The position numbers and the translations under genes were made by a program. Positions 35,373-43,305 of a stretch of DNA of 64,000 bases are shown piece after piece. The stretch is from Pseudosulfitobacter koreensis (GTDB lineage: Bacteria; Pseudomonadota; Alphaproteobacteria; Rhodobacterales; Rhodobacteraceae), in the NCBI RefSeq assembly GCF_024733015.1, contig NZ_JANKJG010000002.1:248001-312000 (forward strand), written 5' to 3'. The notes under the pieces were generated by a model. The model was given only the letters and a program-made list of their open reading frames with translations, was not told the DNA's origin and made no database searches. Every line of letters begins with the position of its first letter. The stretch's first letter is position 1.

Positions 35373-36656
35373 CTAAGCCTGGCGCGCCATGTCCCCTTTC
35401 ATCTGCTTGGTATAGTGGCTGTAGTCAACCTCGAGCACATAGCGCGCCGTCCCCAGGTACGTGCGCCGCTGCTTTTCGCGGTGCTCTGCTATTTCTTGCA
35501 GCATCCCCTGCCGGTCGGGAAGCGCGACCTCTCCCGCCAGCAAGGACGCGATCCATTTGCCCTGGGTCTCGACCAGCGGAATGGTCGGGCCAACGGGCTG
35601 CACCAACCCGGCAAAGATCAGCCCCGGATGCGCAGGCGACACCATGCGCCGATAGAGATTGCCCGCGTCCTCGCCCGGATCGAACACGTCCTTGTTCAGA
35701 AACGGAAAGGTGATGTTGTACCCCGTCGCGTAGATGATCGCGTCATAGGGCGCCTCGCTGTCGTCGGTGAAGGCAACCTTGCCTCCGCGCAGTTCGGCCA
35801 CATCCGGTTTCACGTCGATATAGCCGTGCCCGATGTAGGGCAGCAGTTCCTGGCTGAGCGTTGCATGTTCGCGCCACATCGGATGCGCCGGGCGCGGCAG
35901 GCCGAAACGGCGCTGGTCGCCCTGCCCCAGCCGGATCAGGCGCGCCATCACGCGGCGTGCCCATGTCACCGGCAGTTTCATGCGGCGCACCAGAAAGCCC
36001 GACCACTGGTCGATCGGCACACCCATCAAGTACTTGGGCATGATCCACGCACTGCGCCGGGTGGAAACCGTCACATGCGCCGCCCGGCGCGCCAGATCGA
36101 CCGCGATATCCACCGCAGAGTTGCCCAGCCCCACCACCAGCACGCGCTGCCCTTCGAAGGGGGCGGCAGTGCGGTAGTGGTGCGAATGGGTCTGCGGGCC
36201 ATCGAACTGCCCTGCAAACTCGGGCGTGCGCGGGTCGGACAGGTGGCCGTTGGCGACAATCACCTGCGCATAGTCGCGCGTCTCGCCGGTGGACAGCGTC
36301 ACCTCCCAGCCTTCGCCCTTGGGCGTCACGGCAGTCACCTCGGTGTTGAAGGTGACCAGCGGGCGGATGTGGTTGGCATCGGCATAGGCTTCGAGATGGC
36401 GCAGGAATTGCGCGTGGCTCAGGAAATCGGGCAGAGACGGATCAATCGGGAAATCGGAATACCCCAGGTTGGGCCGCGAGGTGTCGATGTGCAGTGAAGC
36501 GTAGCACGAGCTTTGGCCGTTGTCGTTTTCATAGCGCCACATGCCCCCGATATCGCTGCCTTTTTCGAACATGTCGAAGGTCAGCCCCTTGTCGCGCAGG
36601 GATTTGGCGACGGTCACGCCGGACGATCCGGCACCGATAATGCAGATGTTGTTCAC
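35373..36656 (-). CDS. Flavin-containing monooxygenase (FMO-like)
   Basis: A 427-residue NADPH-dependent flavoprotein. The FAD-binding GAGSSG lies at residues 8-13. FEKGSDIGGMWRYEND and the FMO signature FDGPQTHSHHYR follow, then the NADPH site VVGLGNSAVD. These enzymes oxygenate soft nucleophiles such as amines or sulfides. The GTG start at 36656 is chosen because GAGGG lies upstream and the preceding gene stops one base away; longer frames lack support. Cotranscribed with the epimerase gene under a TetR-type operator. The substrate is unknown; trimethylamine is possible but Tmm genes usually sit elsewhere. Confidence 0.87.
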   Translation of the reverse strand: MNNICIIGAGSSGVTVAKSLRDKGLTFDMFEKGSDIGGMWRYENDNGQSSCYASLHIDTSRPNLGYSDFPIDPSLPDFLSHAQFLRHLEAYADANHIRPLVTFNTEVTAVTPKGEGWEVTLSTGETRDYAQVIVANGHLSDPRTPEFAGQFDGPQTHSHHYRTAAPFEGQRVLVVGLGNSAVDIAVDLARRAAHVTVSTRRSAWIMPKYLMGVPIDQWSGFLVRRMKLPVTWARRVMARLIRLGQGDQRRFGLPRPAHPMWREHATLSQELLPYIGHGYIDVKPDVAELRGGKVAFTDDSEAPYDAIIYATGYNITFPFLNKDVFDPGEDAGNLYRRMVSPAHPGLIFAGLVQPVGPTIPLVETQGKWIASLLAGEVALPDRQGMLQEIAEHREKQRRTYLGTARYVLEVDYSHYTKQMKGDMARQA

Positions 36657-36657
36657 A

Positions 36658-37632
36658 TTAGCCCTCTTTATGTACAAGATAATCGGCGATGATCGCGTCG
36701 AAATCCGCATCCGGCCCGATGCCAAGCGCGGTCGCCGTGGCCGACACGAAGCGGCGCGGCCAGCCTGCGACGATATCGGACATGCCCGGCTCGGGGGCGA
36801 AACTCACTCGTCCGGTGCCGCCCATCCGTACCACGGCCTCGGCCATGTCGGCTGCGCTGACTGTCAGCGCAGGCAGGTTGAACGCCCGTTTCGGGGGCAG
36901 CGCGTCGGCGGGCAGATCGTGTATGCGCAGCAGCGCCTCGACCACCTTGCCCACCGACACGACCGGCATCTGCAGGTCGGGCGGCAGCGGGGCGGCGATG
37001 TCCTGCCCGTTCATCGGCGCGCGCGCGATGGCGGCCACCCTGTCGGACACGGCGGGCAAGGCTGCACCGGGGCGGATCAGAACGATGGGCAGGCGCAGCG
37101 CGCGTCCGTCGATGCGTCCGTGGCGGGAATAATCGGCGATCAGCAATTCGTTGATCGCCTTGTGGATGCCATAGGTCGTGGTGGGCACCGGGTTCAAATC
37201 GTCGCCGACCTCATCGGGCAGCGTGCCGCCGAAGATGGCGATGGACGAGGTAAAGACCACCTTGGGCCGGTTCTGTGCCGCATCGACCAGACGGCGCAGC
37301 GCCTCGACGTTCACCGCATAGGCGCGGGCGGGGGCCTGTTCGGCCTGCAGCGTGAGGTAAGAGGCGAGGTGAAAGATGCTGTCGAACCCTTCCTCGGCAA
37401 GCGCGGCGGTGAAGCCCGCATCGGAAAGATCCCCTTGCCGCTGGACAATCTGCGGCCCGTCCGACGGGGGCAAGGACGGGGGCAAGGCGGCCTCTGCGAT
37501 GTCGGTCAGGCAGATCTGCGTGACCTCGCGGCGAACGCCGTCACTGTCCGTCAGCGCGCCTGCTTCGATCAACGCCCGCGCCAGCCGCTGGCCCAGAAAC
37601 CCGGCACCGCCTGTGATCAGGACGCGGGTCAT
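36658..37632 (-). CDS. NAD-dependent epimerase/dehydratase (DenD-like SDR)
   Basis: A 324-residue extended SDR enzyme. The Rossmann motif GGAGFLGQRLARAL, the ASYLTLQAE region, SSIAIFGG and the catalytic YxxxK (TTTYGIHKAINELL) are intact. The sequence resembles D-erythronate dehydrogenase (DenD). The start at 37632 (MTRVLITGG) lacks its own strong ribosome-binding site but overlaps the stop of an 11-codon leader ORF (ATGA), suggesting coupling. One base separates it from the downstream monooxygenase start. Overall call confident; substrate not. Confidence 0.85.
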   Translation of the reverse strand: MTRVLITGGAGFLGQRLARALIEAGALTDSDGVRREVTQICLTDIAEAALPPSLPPSDGPQIVQRQGDLSDAGFTAALAEEGFDSIFHLASYLTLQAEQAPARAYAVNVEALRRLVDAAQNRPKVVFTSSIAIFGGTLPDEVGDDLNPVPTTTYGIHKAINELLIADYSRHGRIDGRALRLPIVLIRPGAALPAVSDRVAAIARAPMNGQDIAAPLPPDLQMPVVSVGKVVEALLRIHDLPADALPPKRAFNLPALTVSAADMAEAVVRMGGTGRVSFAPEPGMSDIVAGWPRRFVSATATALGIGPDADFDAIIADYLVHKEG

Positions 37633-37664
37633 CTGTGAAGTATCTTTTGAATAAATTGGTGCAT
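37629..37664 (-). CDS. Short leader ORF (11 aa), coupled to the epimerase gene
   Basis: An ATG at 37664 is preceded by a near-perfect AGGGAGGA with 6-base spacing and reads 11 codons (MHQFIQKILHR) to a TGA that overlaps the epimerase ATG (ATGA). It lies directly downstream of the putative promoter and TetR-type operator. It is too short to judge by coding statistics. A translated leader that opens or feeds the downstream start is inferred. Confidence 0.45.
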   Translation of the reverse strand: MHQFIQKILHR

Positions 37665-37685
37665 CTGGCGTCCTCCCTGACATGT

Positions 37686-37711
37686 AAAAACATACTACTC
37701 GGTATGTTTTT
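37686..37711 (-). promoter_or_regulatory. TetR-type operator 1 with overlapping promoter (epimerase-monooxygenase unit)
   Basis: A perfect 10-bp inverted repeat AAAAACATAC-TACTCG-GTATGTTTTT. On the minus strand TTGACG (37713-37718) and TATGTT (37689-37694) with an 18-base spacer form a plausible -35/-10 pair around it. It matches two other sites near 42.5 and 44.9 kb that flank a TetR gene, so repression by that TetR is likely. Confidence 0.7.
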
Positions 37712-37720
37712 TCGTCAAGC

Positions 37721-37756
37721 AACAAAAAGCCCGCGCACCTTGATAAGTGCGCGGGC
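37721..37756 (-). terminator. Rho-independent terminator of HAAT operon 2
   Basis: A perfect 10-bp stem (GCCCGCGCAC at 37729-37738 with GTGCGCGGGC at 37747-37756, 8-base loop) is followed on the minus strand by CTTTTTGTT. It lies 30 bases past the LivM-type stop and just upstream of the epimerase promoter. Confidence 0.88.
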
Positions 37757-37785
37757 CTGTAGATGAAGCCAAATCTGGCGAACCG

Positions 37786-38766
37786 TCAGAGCGGCTTTTT
37801 GAAGATCTTCGACAGAACCCCGATGATCCCTTCGCGGAACATCAACACGCCGATGACGAAGATCACGCCCTGGATGACAGTGACCCAGGCCCCAAGATAG
37901 GCCAGGTAGTTCTGCATCGTGACCACGATGACCGCGCCGACAATGGGACCAAGCACGGTGCCCATGCCGCCCAGCAGCGTCATCAGCACCACTTCACCCG
38001 ACATCGACCAGTGCACGTCCGTAAGCGACGCCAGATGGAACACCTGGCTCTTGGTCGCCCCCGCCAGTCCAGCAAAGGTGGCGGAGAGCACGAAGACCGT
38101 CAGCTTGTACCGGTTCACGTGATAGCCCAGCGAGATCGCGCGCGGCTCGTTCTCGCGGATCGCCTTCAGCACCTGGCCGAAGGGCGAATGGGTGATGCGG
38201 TAGATGAACAGGATGCCGCCAAAGGTGATGAACAGCACGAAGAAATAGAACACGATGTCGTCGCCCATCGGGAACAGACCCAGCAGATCGTTGCGCGGCA
38301 CCGTCTGGATGCCGTCTTCGCCGCCCGTGAATTCGGCCTGAAGCGCGAAGAAATAGACCATCTGCGCGAAGGCCAGCGTGACCATCGCGAAATAGATGCC
38401 CTGCCGCCGGATCGCCAGCGACCCGATCAGCAGACCCAACAGGGCCGCCGTGACGGTGCCCGCAAGGATCGCAAGTTCCGGCGTCAGGCCCCAGACCTTG
38501 GCTGCGTGGGCGCAGACATAGCTTGCCATGCCGAAATAGGCCGCGTGACCAAAGCTGAGCAGACCGCCGAAGCCCAGCAACAGGTTGAATGCACAGGCAA
38601 AGAGCGCAAAGCACATCACCTTCATCGCAAAGACCGGATAGACCATGAAAGGCAGCGCGATCAACACGGCCAGCAGGACCACAAAGATGATCTTCATGTG
38701 TCCGGGCATGCCGACGGACCGGTGCATGGCCGGAGTTGCTGTCTTGGTATTCTCGTTGGTGGACAT
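37786..38766 (-). CDS. HAAT 2 permease, LivM type
   Basis: A 326-residue permease with the LivM family pattern: FNLLLGFGGLLSFGHAAYFG, AIRRQGIYFAMVTLAFAQM and EVVLMTLLGGMGTVLGPIVG. The first 24 residues are hydrophilic and carry no signal peptide. The start overlaps the LivH-type stop (ATGA). It is the last gene of the HAAT 2 operon and is followed by a strong terminator. Confidence 0.9.
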   Translation of the reverse strand: MSTNENTKTATPAMHRSVGMPGHMKIIFVVLLAVLIALPFMVYPVFAMKVMCFALFACAFNLLLGFGGLLSFGHAAYFGMASYVCAHAAKVWGLTPELAILAGTVTAALLGLLIGSLAIRRQGIYFAMVTLAFAQMVYFFALQAEFTGGEDGIQTVPRNDLLGLFPMGDDIVFYFFVLFITFGGILFIYRITHSPFGQVLKAIRENEPRAISLGYHVNRYKLTVFVLSATFAGLAGATKSQVFHLASLTDVHWSMSGEVVLMTLLGGMGTVLGPIVGAVIVVTMQNYLAYLGAWVTVIQGVIFVIGVLMFREGIIGVLSKIFKKPL

Positions 38767-39653
38767 CAGGCAGACTTTCCAAACAGACCTTCGGGTTTGA
38801 TCATCAGCACGATGGCCATGATCACGAAGATGACGACGGCGGACCCTTCGGGGTAGAACACCCGCGTCAGCCCCTCGATCACACCAAGGCCGAAGCCGGT
38901 CAGGATCGACCCCATGATCGACCCCATGCCGCCGATGACGACAACGGCAAAGACCACGATGATCAGATCGGCGCCCATGTTGGGGTTGACCGAATAGATC
39001 GGAGCCGCCAGCACGCCAGCAAAGGCCGCAAGTGCGACACCGAACCCGTAGGTCAGCGTGATCATGCGCGGCACGTTGACGCCGAAGGCACCGACCAATT
39101 CAGGGTTTTCGGTGGCAGCGCGCAGGTTGGCGCCCAGACGGGTCTTTTCGATCATGAACCATGTGCCGAAGCACACGATGACCGAGGCGACGATCACCCA
39201 GCCGCGATAGTTCGGCAGGAACATGAAGCCCAGGTTCTGGCCCCCCTGCAATGCCGATGGAATTTGATAGGGCAATCCGCTGACGCCGTAGTAGTTGCGG
39301 AACAGACCCTGAATGATCAGCGCCAGACCAAAGGTCAGCAGCAGCCCGTAGAGATGGTCGAGCTTGTACAATCGCGCGATCAGCACCCGTTCCAGCGCGA
39401 TGCCGATGACCCCGACGATGACCGGGGCCAGAAACAGCGCGGGCCAGTAGCCGATGCCGCCGTAACTCAGCAACATCCACGCCACGAAGGCACCCATCAT
39501 GTACTGCGCGCCATGGGCGAAGTTGATGATGTTGAGCAGGCCGAAGATCACGGCCAGCCCCAGCGAGAGCACAGCATAGAACGAACCGTTGATCAGCCCG
39601 ATCAGCAGCTGCCCCAGAAGGACTTGTGGCGGTATGCCCAGAAGTTCGAACAT
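38766..39653 (-). CDS. HAAT 2 permease, LivH type
   Basis: A 295-residue permease with SLGLAVIFGLLNIINFAHGA at the N-terminal helices and IVVFAVVVIGGMGSIMGSIL near the C-terminus. Length is typical for LivH. It is translationally coupled to the LivM-type gene. A GC-rich hairpin separates it from the binding-protein gene upstream. Confidence 0.9.
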   Translation of the reverse strand: MFELLGIPPQVLLGQLLIGLINGSFYAVLSLGLAVIFGLLNIINFAHGAQYMMGAFVAWMLLSYGGIGYWPALFLAPVIVGVIGIALERVLIARLYKLDHLYGLLLTFGLALIIQGLFRNYYGVSGLPYQIPSALQGGQNLGFMFLPNYRGWVIVASVIVCFGTWFMIEKTRLGANLRAATENPELVGAFGVNVPRMITLTYGFGVALAAFAGVLAAPIYSVNPNMGADLIIVVFAVVVIGGMGSIMGSILTGFGLGVIEGLTRVFYPEGSAVVIFVIMAIVLMIKPEGLFGKSA

Positions 39654-39679
39654 GTGTTTCCCTGTCAGCTCGAAGAAGG

Positions 39680-39708
39680 GGGCGCGGCGATCTGATGCCG
39701 CCGCGCCC
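39680..39708 (-). terminator. Intercistronic hairpin after the binding-protein gene (HAAT 2)
   Basis: A perfect 10-bp stem GGGCGCGGCG/CGCCGCGCCC with a 9-base loop lies 12 bases after the binding-protein stop. No T-run follows. It is placed as in the two other HAAT operons of this window. Confidence 0.5.
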
Positions 39709-39720
39709 GATTAGGTCAGC

Positions 39721-40920
39721 TTAGTCGGCCAGTGCGAATGCGCAGCCGCCATCTTCCATCGGAAGGAAGGCGTCTTCGCCGGAAATCGTCGCGACCTCTT
39801 TCAGCAGGTCCCACTCGCCTGTCGATTCCTCGGGCGATTTGACTTCCATCAGGTACATGTCGTGAATCACGCGGCCATCCTTGCGGATGTAGCCTTCGCC
39901 AAACAGCGGATCGTCGGTTTTCATTTCCTTCATCGTGGCGACGATGGCTTCGGCGTCATCGCTGCCAACCGCTTCGACCGCCTTGAGGTAATGCAGCGTG
40001 CCCGCATAGACACCGGCCTGCACCATCGAGGGGGGCGAACCCATCTCTTCCTTGAACCGCTCGCTGAAGGCGCGGGTGTCATCGTTCATGTCCCAATAGA
40101 ACGCCGTGGTCATCTGCAGGCCCTGTGCTGTCTGCGCGCCCAGCGAATGGACGTTGTTGATGAACAGCAGCAGACCGGCCAGCTTTTGCCCGCCCTGCAC
40201 GATGCCGAATTCCGACGCCTGCTTGATCGAGTTGACGGTATCCGCACCGGCGTTGGCCAGGCCGATCACCTTGGCACCCGAGGCTTGCGCCTGCAGCAGG
40301 AACGACGAGAAGTCGGTGCCGGGGAACGGATGCGCGACCGAGCCGAGCACTTCGCCGCCGCTGGCTTCGACCACTGCGGTCGTGTCACGCTCGAGCGCGT
40401 GGCCAAAGGCATAGTCCGCCGTCAGGAAGAACCATGTGTCGCCGCCTGCTTCGGTCACGGCCTTGCCGGTGCCGTTGGCGAGTGCTGCGGTGTCATAGGT
40501 CCAGTGGATCGTGGTCGGCTGGCAGTTGGCGCGTGTCAGGTCGGACGTCGCGGCACCCGAGTTGATGAAGACCTTGCCGAATTCCGCCGTCACGTCGGCC
40601 ACGGCCAGTGCTGTCGAGGATGTCGGCACGTCGAGGATCGCATCGACGCCGTCCTGGTCGTACCACTGGCGCGCAATGTTCGACGCGATGTCGGGCTTGT
40701 TCTGGTGATCAGCCGAGATGATGTTGACGTTGATGCCCTTGCCTGCGGCATCGAAATCCGCCACGGCCATCTGCGCGGCAACAACCGAGCCCTGGCCCGA
40801 CAGGTCGGCGTAGACGCCGGACTGGTCGTTCAGGACACCCAGCGTGATGTCGGTGGCCAGTGCGGGGCCCGCAACCAGCGCCGACACGGCGGCCGTTGAA
40901 AGTGCTATTCTCTTGATCAT
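39721..40920 (-). CDS. HAAT 2 substrate-binding protein
   Basis: A 399-residue periplasmic binding protein. A classical signal peptide (residues 1-22, ending ALA-TD) precedes ITLGVLNDQSGVYADLSG, the start of lobe one. Further markers are ADHQNKPDIASNIARQWYD and the ligand-region segment TADYAFGHALE. The ATG at 40920 has a strong GGGAGGA. These proteins bind amino acids, aromatic acids or other carboxylates. The neighbouring acyl-CoA ligase with TetR favours a carboxylic acid, but this is inference. Confidence 0.87.
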   Translation of the reverse strand: MIKRIALSTAAVSALVAGPALATDITLGVLNDQSGVYADLSGQGSVVAAQMAVADFDAAGKGINVNIISADHQNKPDIASNIARQWYDQDGVDAILDVPTSSTALAVADVTAEFGKVFINSGAATSDLTRANCQPTTIHWTYDTAALANGTGKAVTEAGGDTWFFLTADYAFGHALERDTTAVVEASGGEVLGSVAHPFPGTDFSSFLLQAQASGAKVIGLANAGADTVNSIKQASEFGIVQGGQKLAGLLLFINNVHSLGAQTAQGLQMTTAFYWDMNDDTRAFSERFKEEMGSPPSMVQAGVYAGTLHYLKAVEAVGSDDAEAIVATMKEMKTDDPLFGEGYIRKDGRVIHDMYLMEVKSPEESTGEWDLLKEVATISGEDAFLPMEDGGCAFALAD

Positions 40921-40971
40921 GTTACAATTCCTCCCATTGTGACGCGGTAGATCCGCGCCGATCACGTTTGG

Positions 40972-41706
40972 CTACACGCCCAGGTAGGCGTGCAGCTTGT
41001 CTATGTTCGCATCGAGGGCTTCGTTCTCGATCATGTCCACGATCTTGCCCTGCTCCACCACGTAGTGACGGTCGGCCACCGAGGCTGCGAAACGGAAGTT
41101 CTGCTCCACCAGAACGATCGTGAACCCTTCCTGCTTGAGCGCGGCGATGGTGCGCCCGATCTGCTGGACGATCACCGGGGCAAGGCCTTCGGTCGGCTCG
41201 TCCAGAAGCAGAAATTTCGACCCCGTGCGCAGGATGCGCGCGATGGCCAGCATCTGTTGTTCGCCGCCCGAGAGCTTGGTGCCCTGGCTGCGGCGGCGTT
41301 CCTTGAGGTTGGGGAACAGATCATAGATCCGCTCAAGCGACAGCCCGCCCTCGGCCAGTTTCGGCGGCAGGTTCATGTTCTCTTCGACCGACAGCGACGA
41401 GAAGATACCGCGCTCCTCGGGGCAGATCGCGACGCCCAGTCGCGCGATGTGGCGCGCCTGAAGGTTGATCGTTTCGGTCCCGCCGACCTTGACCGATCCC
41501 GCACGCTTGTTCAGCAGGCCCATGATCGCCTTGATCGTCGTGGTCTTGCCCGCCCCGTTGCGGCCAAGAAGCGTCACCACCTCGCCGTCGTTCACGTGGA
41601 AATCCATGCCGTGCAGAACGTGGCTTTCGCCATACCAGCCTTCCAGACCGTCGACCTGCAACAGCGGCTTGCCCGCGCTCGCGGTGTTCACCTGTGCATC
41701 AGTCAT
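40972..41706 (-). CDS. HAAT 2 ATPase, LivF type
   Basis: A 244-residue ABC ATPase: Walker A GRNGAGKTT, signature LSGGEQQMLAIARIL, Walker B FLLLDEPTEGLAP and VLVEQNFRFAA, the LivF-type switch segment. Its start overlaps the LivG-type gene by 8 bases, and the binding-protein gene begins 51 bases downstream. Confidence 0.9.
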   Translation of the reverse strand: MTDAQVNTASAGKPLLQVDGLEGWYGESHVLHGMDFHVNDGEVVTLLGRNGAGKTTTIKAIMGLLNKRAGSVKVGGTETINLQARHIARLGVAICPEERGIFSSLSVEENMNLPPKLAEGGLSLERIYDLFPNLKERRRSQGTKLSGGEQQMLAIARILRTGSKFLLLDEPTEGLAPVIVQQIGRTIAALKQEGFTIVLVEQNFRFAASVADRHYVVEQGKIVDMIENEALDANIDKLHAYLGV

Positions 41707-42448
41707 GGCCTGCTCCGATATAGGCTTCGATCACTTCGGGCGACTTTGACACGGTGTCGTAATCGCCCTCGGCCAGAACTTCGCCCCGTGCCAGAACGGT
41801 GATCCGGTCCGACAGGTCGGCAACGACCGAAAGGTTGTGTTCGACCATCAGAATGGTGCGCCCTTCGCTGATCCGCTTGATCAGCGCCGAGATACGCTCG
41901 ACGTCCTCTTGGCCCATGCCGGCCATCGGCTCGTCCAGCAGCAGCATGTCGGGCTCAAGCGACAGGGTCGTCGCGATCTCCAGCGCGCGCTTGCGGCCAT
42001 AGGACAGCTCGGCTGCGCGGTGGTTGATGAATTCGCCCAAACCGACGCTTTCGACATAGCCGCGGGCCTCGTCGTCATATTGTCCCAGCACGGCTTCGGA
42101 GCGCCAGAAATCATAGGAATCCCCGCGCCGCCGCTGCATCGCGATGCGCACGTTTTCCAGCACGGTCAGATCGTCGAAGACCGCCGAAATCTGGAATGAC
42201 CGCACCAGACCCAGCCGCGCGATATCCGCCGACGATTTCGACGTGATGTCTTTTCCGTCATAGGTGATCGTGCCGCGCGTCGGTTGAAGAAACTTGGTCA
42301 ACAAGTTGAAAAACGTGGTCTTTCCTGCGCCGTTGGGGCCGATCAATGCATGGATCGTACCACGCTCGACCGTCAGATCGACGTTGTTGACCGCCACGAA
42401 ACCCTTGAATTCCTTGGTCAGCCCCGATGCCTGCAACATCGCGCTCAT
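41699..42448 (-). CDS. HAAT 2 ATPase, LivG type
   Basis: A 249-residue ABC ATPase, first structural gene of HAAT operon 2. Walker A is GPNGAGKTT, the signature region is LSYGRKRALEIATTL, Walker B is LLLDEPMAGM and the switch His lies in MVEHNLSVV. The ATG at 42448 is chosen from the family N-terminus (MSAMLQASGLTKEF). It has no good ribosome-binding site of its own and its ATG overlaps the stop of a possible 15-codon leader ORF. Confidence 0.9.
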   Translation of the reverse strand: MSAMLQASGLTKEFKGFVAVNNVDLTVERGTIHALIGPNGAGKTTFFNLLTKFLQPTRGTITYDGKDITSKSSADIARLGLVRSFQISAVFDDLTVLENVRIAMQRRRGDSYDFWRSEAVLGQYDDEARGYVESVGLGEFINHRAAELSYGRKRALEIATTLSLEPDMLLLDEPMAGMGQEDVERISALIKRISEGRTILMVEHNLSVVADLSDRITVLARGEVLAEGDYDTVSKSPEVIEAYIGAGHD

Positions 42449-42492
42449 GCGGACACCGCGATGACACTGTTCTGGTGATTTTGATGTTTCAA
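42445..42492 (-). CDS. Possible short leader ORF (15 aa) coupled to the LivG-type gene
   Basis: A TTG at 42492 is preceded by GGGGAGGGGG with 7-base spacing and starts 15 codons ending in TGA that overlaps the LivG-type ATG (ATGA). The structure mirrors the leader ORF before the epimerase gene. The TTG start and short length make this speculative. Confidence 0.3.
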   Translation of the reverse strand: MKHQNHQNSVIAVSA

Positions 42493-42515
42493 ACCGTGAC
42501 CCCCTCCCCGAGACC

Positions 42516-42540
42516 AACCCATACTCTTTGGTATGTTTTT
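42516..42540 (-). promoter_or_regulatory. TetR-type operator 2 (HAAT operon 2)
   Basis: CATAC at 42520-42524 and GTATG at 42531-42535 with a 6-base spacer (TCTTTG), followed by a T-run as in operator 1. It lies just downstream of the -10 of the promoter at 42545-42573, the right place to block initiation. Confidence 0.65.
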
Positions 42541-42544
42541 CCGG

Positions 42545-42573
42545 ACGTTAGGCCTGGGGTAACGGACTGTCAA
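42545..42573 (-). promoter_or_regulatory. Sigma-70-type promoter of HAAT operon 2
   Basis: On the minus strand, TTGACA (42568-42573) and TAACGT (42545-42550) are separated by 17 bases. Transcription would begin inside operator 2. Confidence 0.6.
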
Positions 42574-42612
42574 CACTCTGCCTAAGGTGGTGGTGATAAT
42601 GACGCCGCGACG

Positions 42613-43293
42613 TCACGTCCGCTTGCGAAGACCCTCGATCAGCGGATCGACCATGCTTTCGGCGAGGGCCGCGCGGGTCTTTGCGGAATCGCCCTTGGCG
42701 GGGCGATACCAGAAGATCGTCCACTGCAATGCGCCCAGGATCACCTTGGCCGTCACCGCCACATCGACGGCGCGCAGCGAGCCGTCTGCGATGGCGCGCG
42801 CAATCGCTTTCTTGAACATTCCCTCAAAGGCATCGCGGCTGTCGATCAGCTCTTGCACGGTCGATTTATGCTCGGGCGAGGCGCTGTTGAAGCGGTGCAC
42901 GTTAACGCCCTGCGCCACCACGTTTTCAAAGGTGTGATGTTCCAGCATCGCGACCCCGTGGGCCACACACATGGCGCGCAGCACCGCCAGCCCGTCACCT
43001 TGGGTCGCCAGCGCCGGTTCCTGCGCGCGAAACAGCCGCTGCATCCCTTCGCGGTGCACGTCAAAGAACAGGTCGGACTTTGACGCATAGTGGTGATAGA
43101 TCCGGCCCTTGGTGCAGCCCAGACGCGCCGCCACATTGTCCACCGTCGTCGCCTGATAGCCATGTTCCATAAAGCATTCGGCAGCGGCGCAGATGATCTC
43201 GTCCTTGCGCCAGCCCTTCTTGCGGGGGCCAGTCTTGCGCGTGCCGGTCGTGGCGACGGAGCGGGCGCCGACAGACACCGGTGTCTGTGCCAT
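42613..43293 (-). CDS. TetR-family transcriptional repressor
   Basis: A 226-residue TetR regulator. A basic tail (about 1-27) precedes the helix-turn-helix (about 28-75: DEIICAAAECFMEHGYQATT and VAARLGCTKGRIYHHYASKS). The C-terminal ligand domain is helical with the late segment LGALQWTIFWYRP, usual in acyl-CoA-responsive TetRs. It lies 12 bases downstream of the acyl-CoA ligase gene in the same unit. The shared inverted repeats upstream of three units suggest it represses all of them, with a CoA thioester as possible inducer. A perfect 18-bp palindrome lies within its first codons. Confidence 0.9.
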   Translation of the reverse strand: MAQTPVSVGARSVATTGTRKTGPRKKGWRKDEIICAAAECFMEHGYQATTVDNVAARLGCTKGRIYHHYASKSDLFFDVHREGMQRLFRAQEPALATQGDGLAVLRAMCVAHGVAMLEHHTFENVVAQGVNVHRFNSASPEHKSTVQELIDSRDAFEGMFKKAIARAIADGSLRAVDVAVTAKVILGALQWTIFWYRPAKGDSAKTRAALAESMVDPLIEGLRKRT

Positions 43294-43305
43294 CCGCAGC
43301 CCCCC

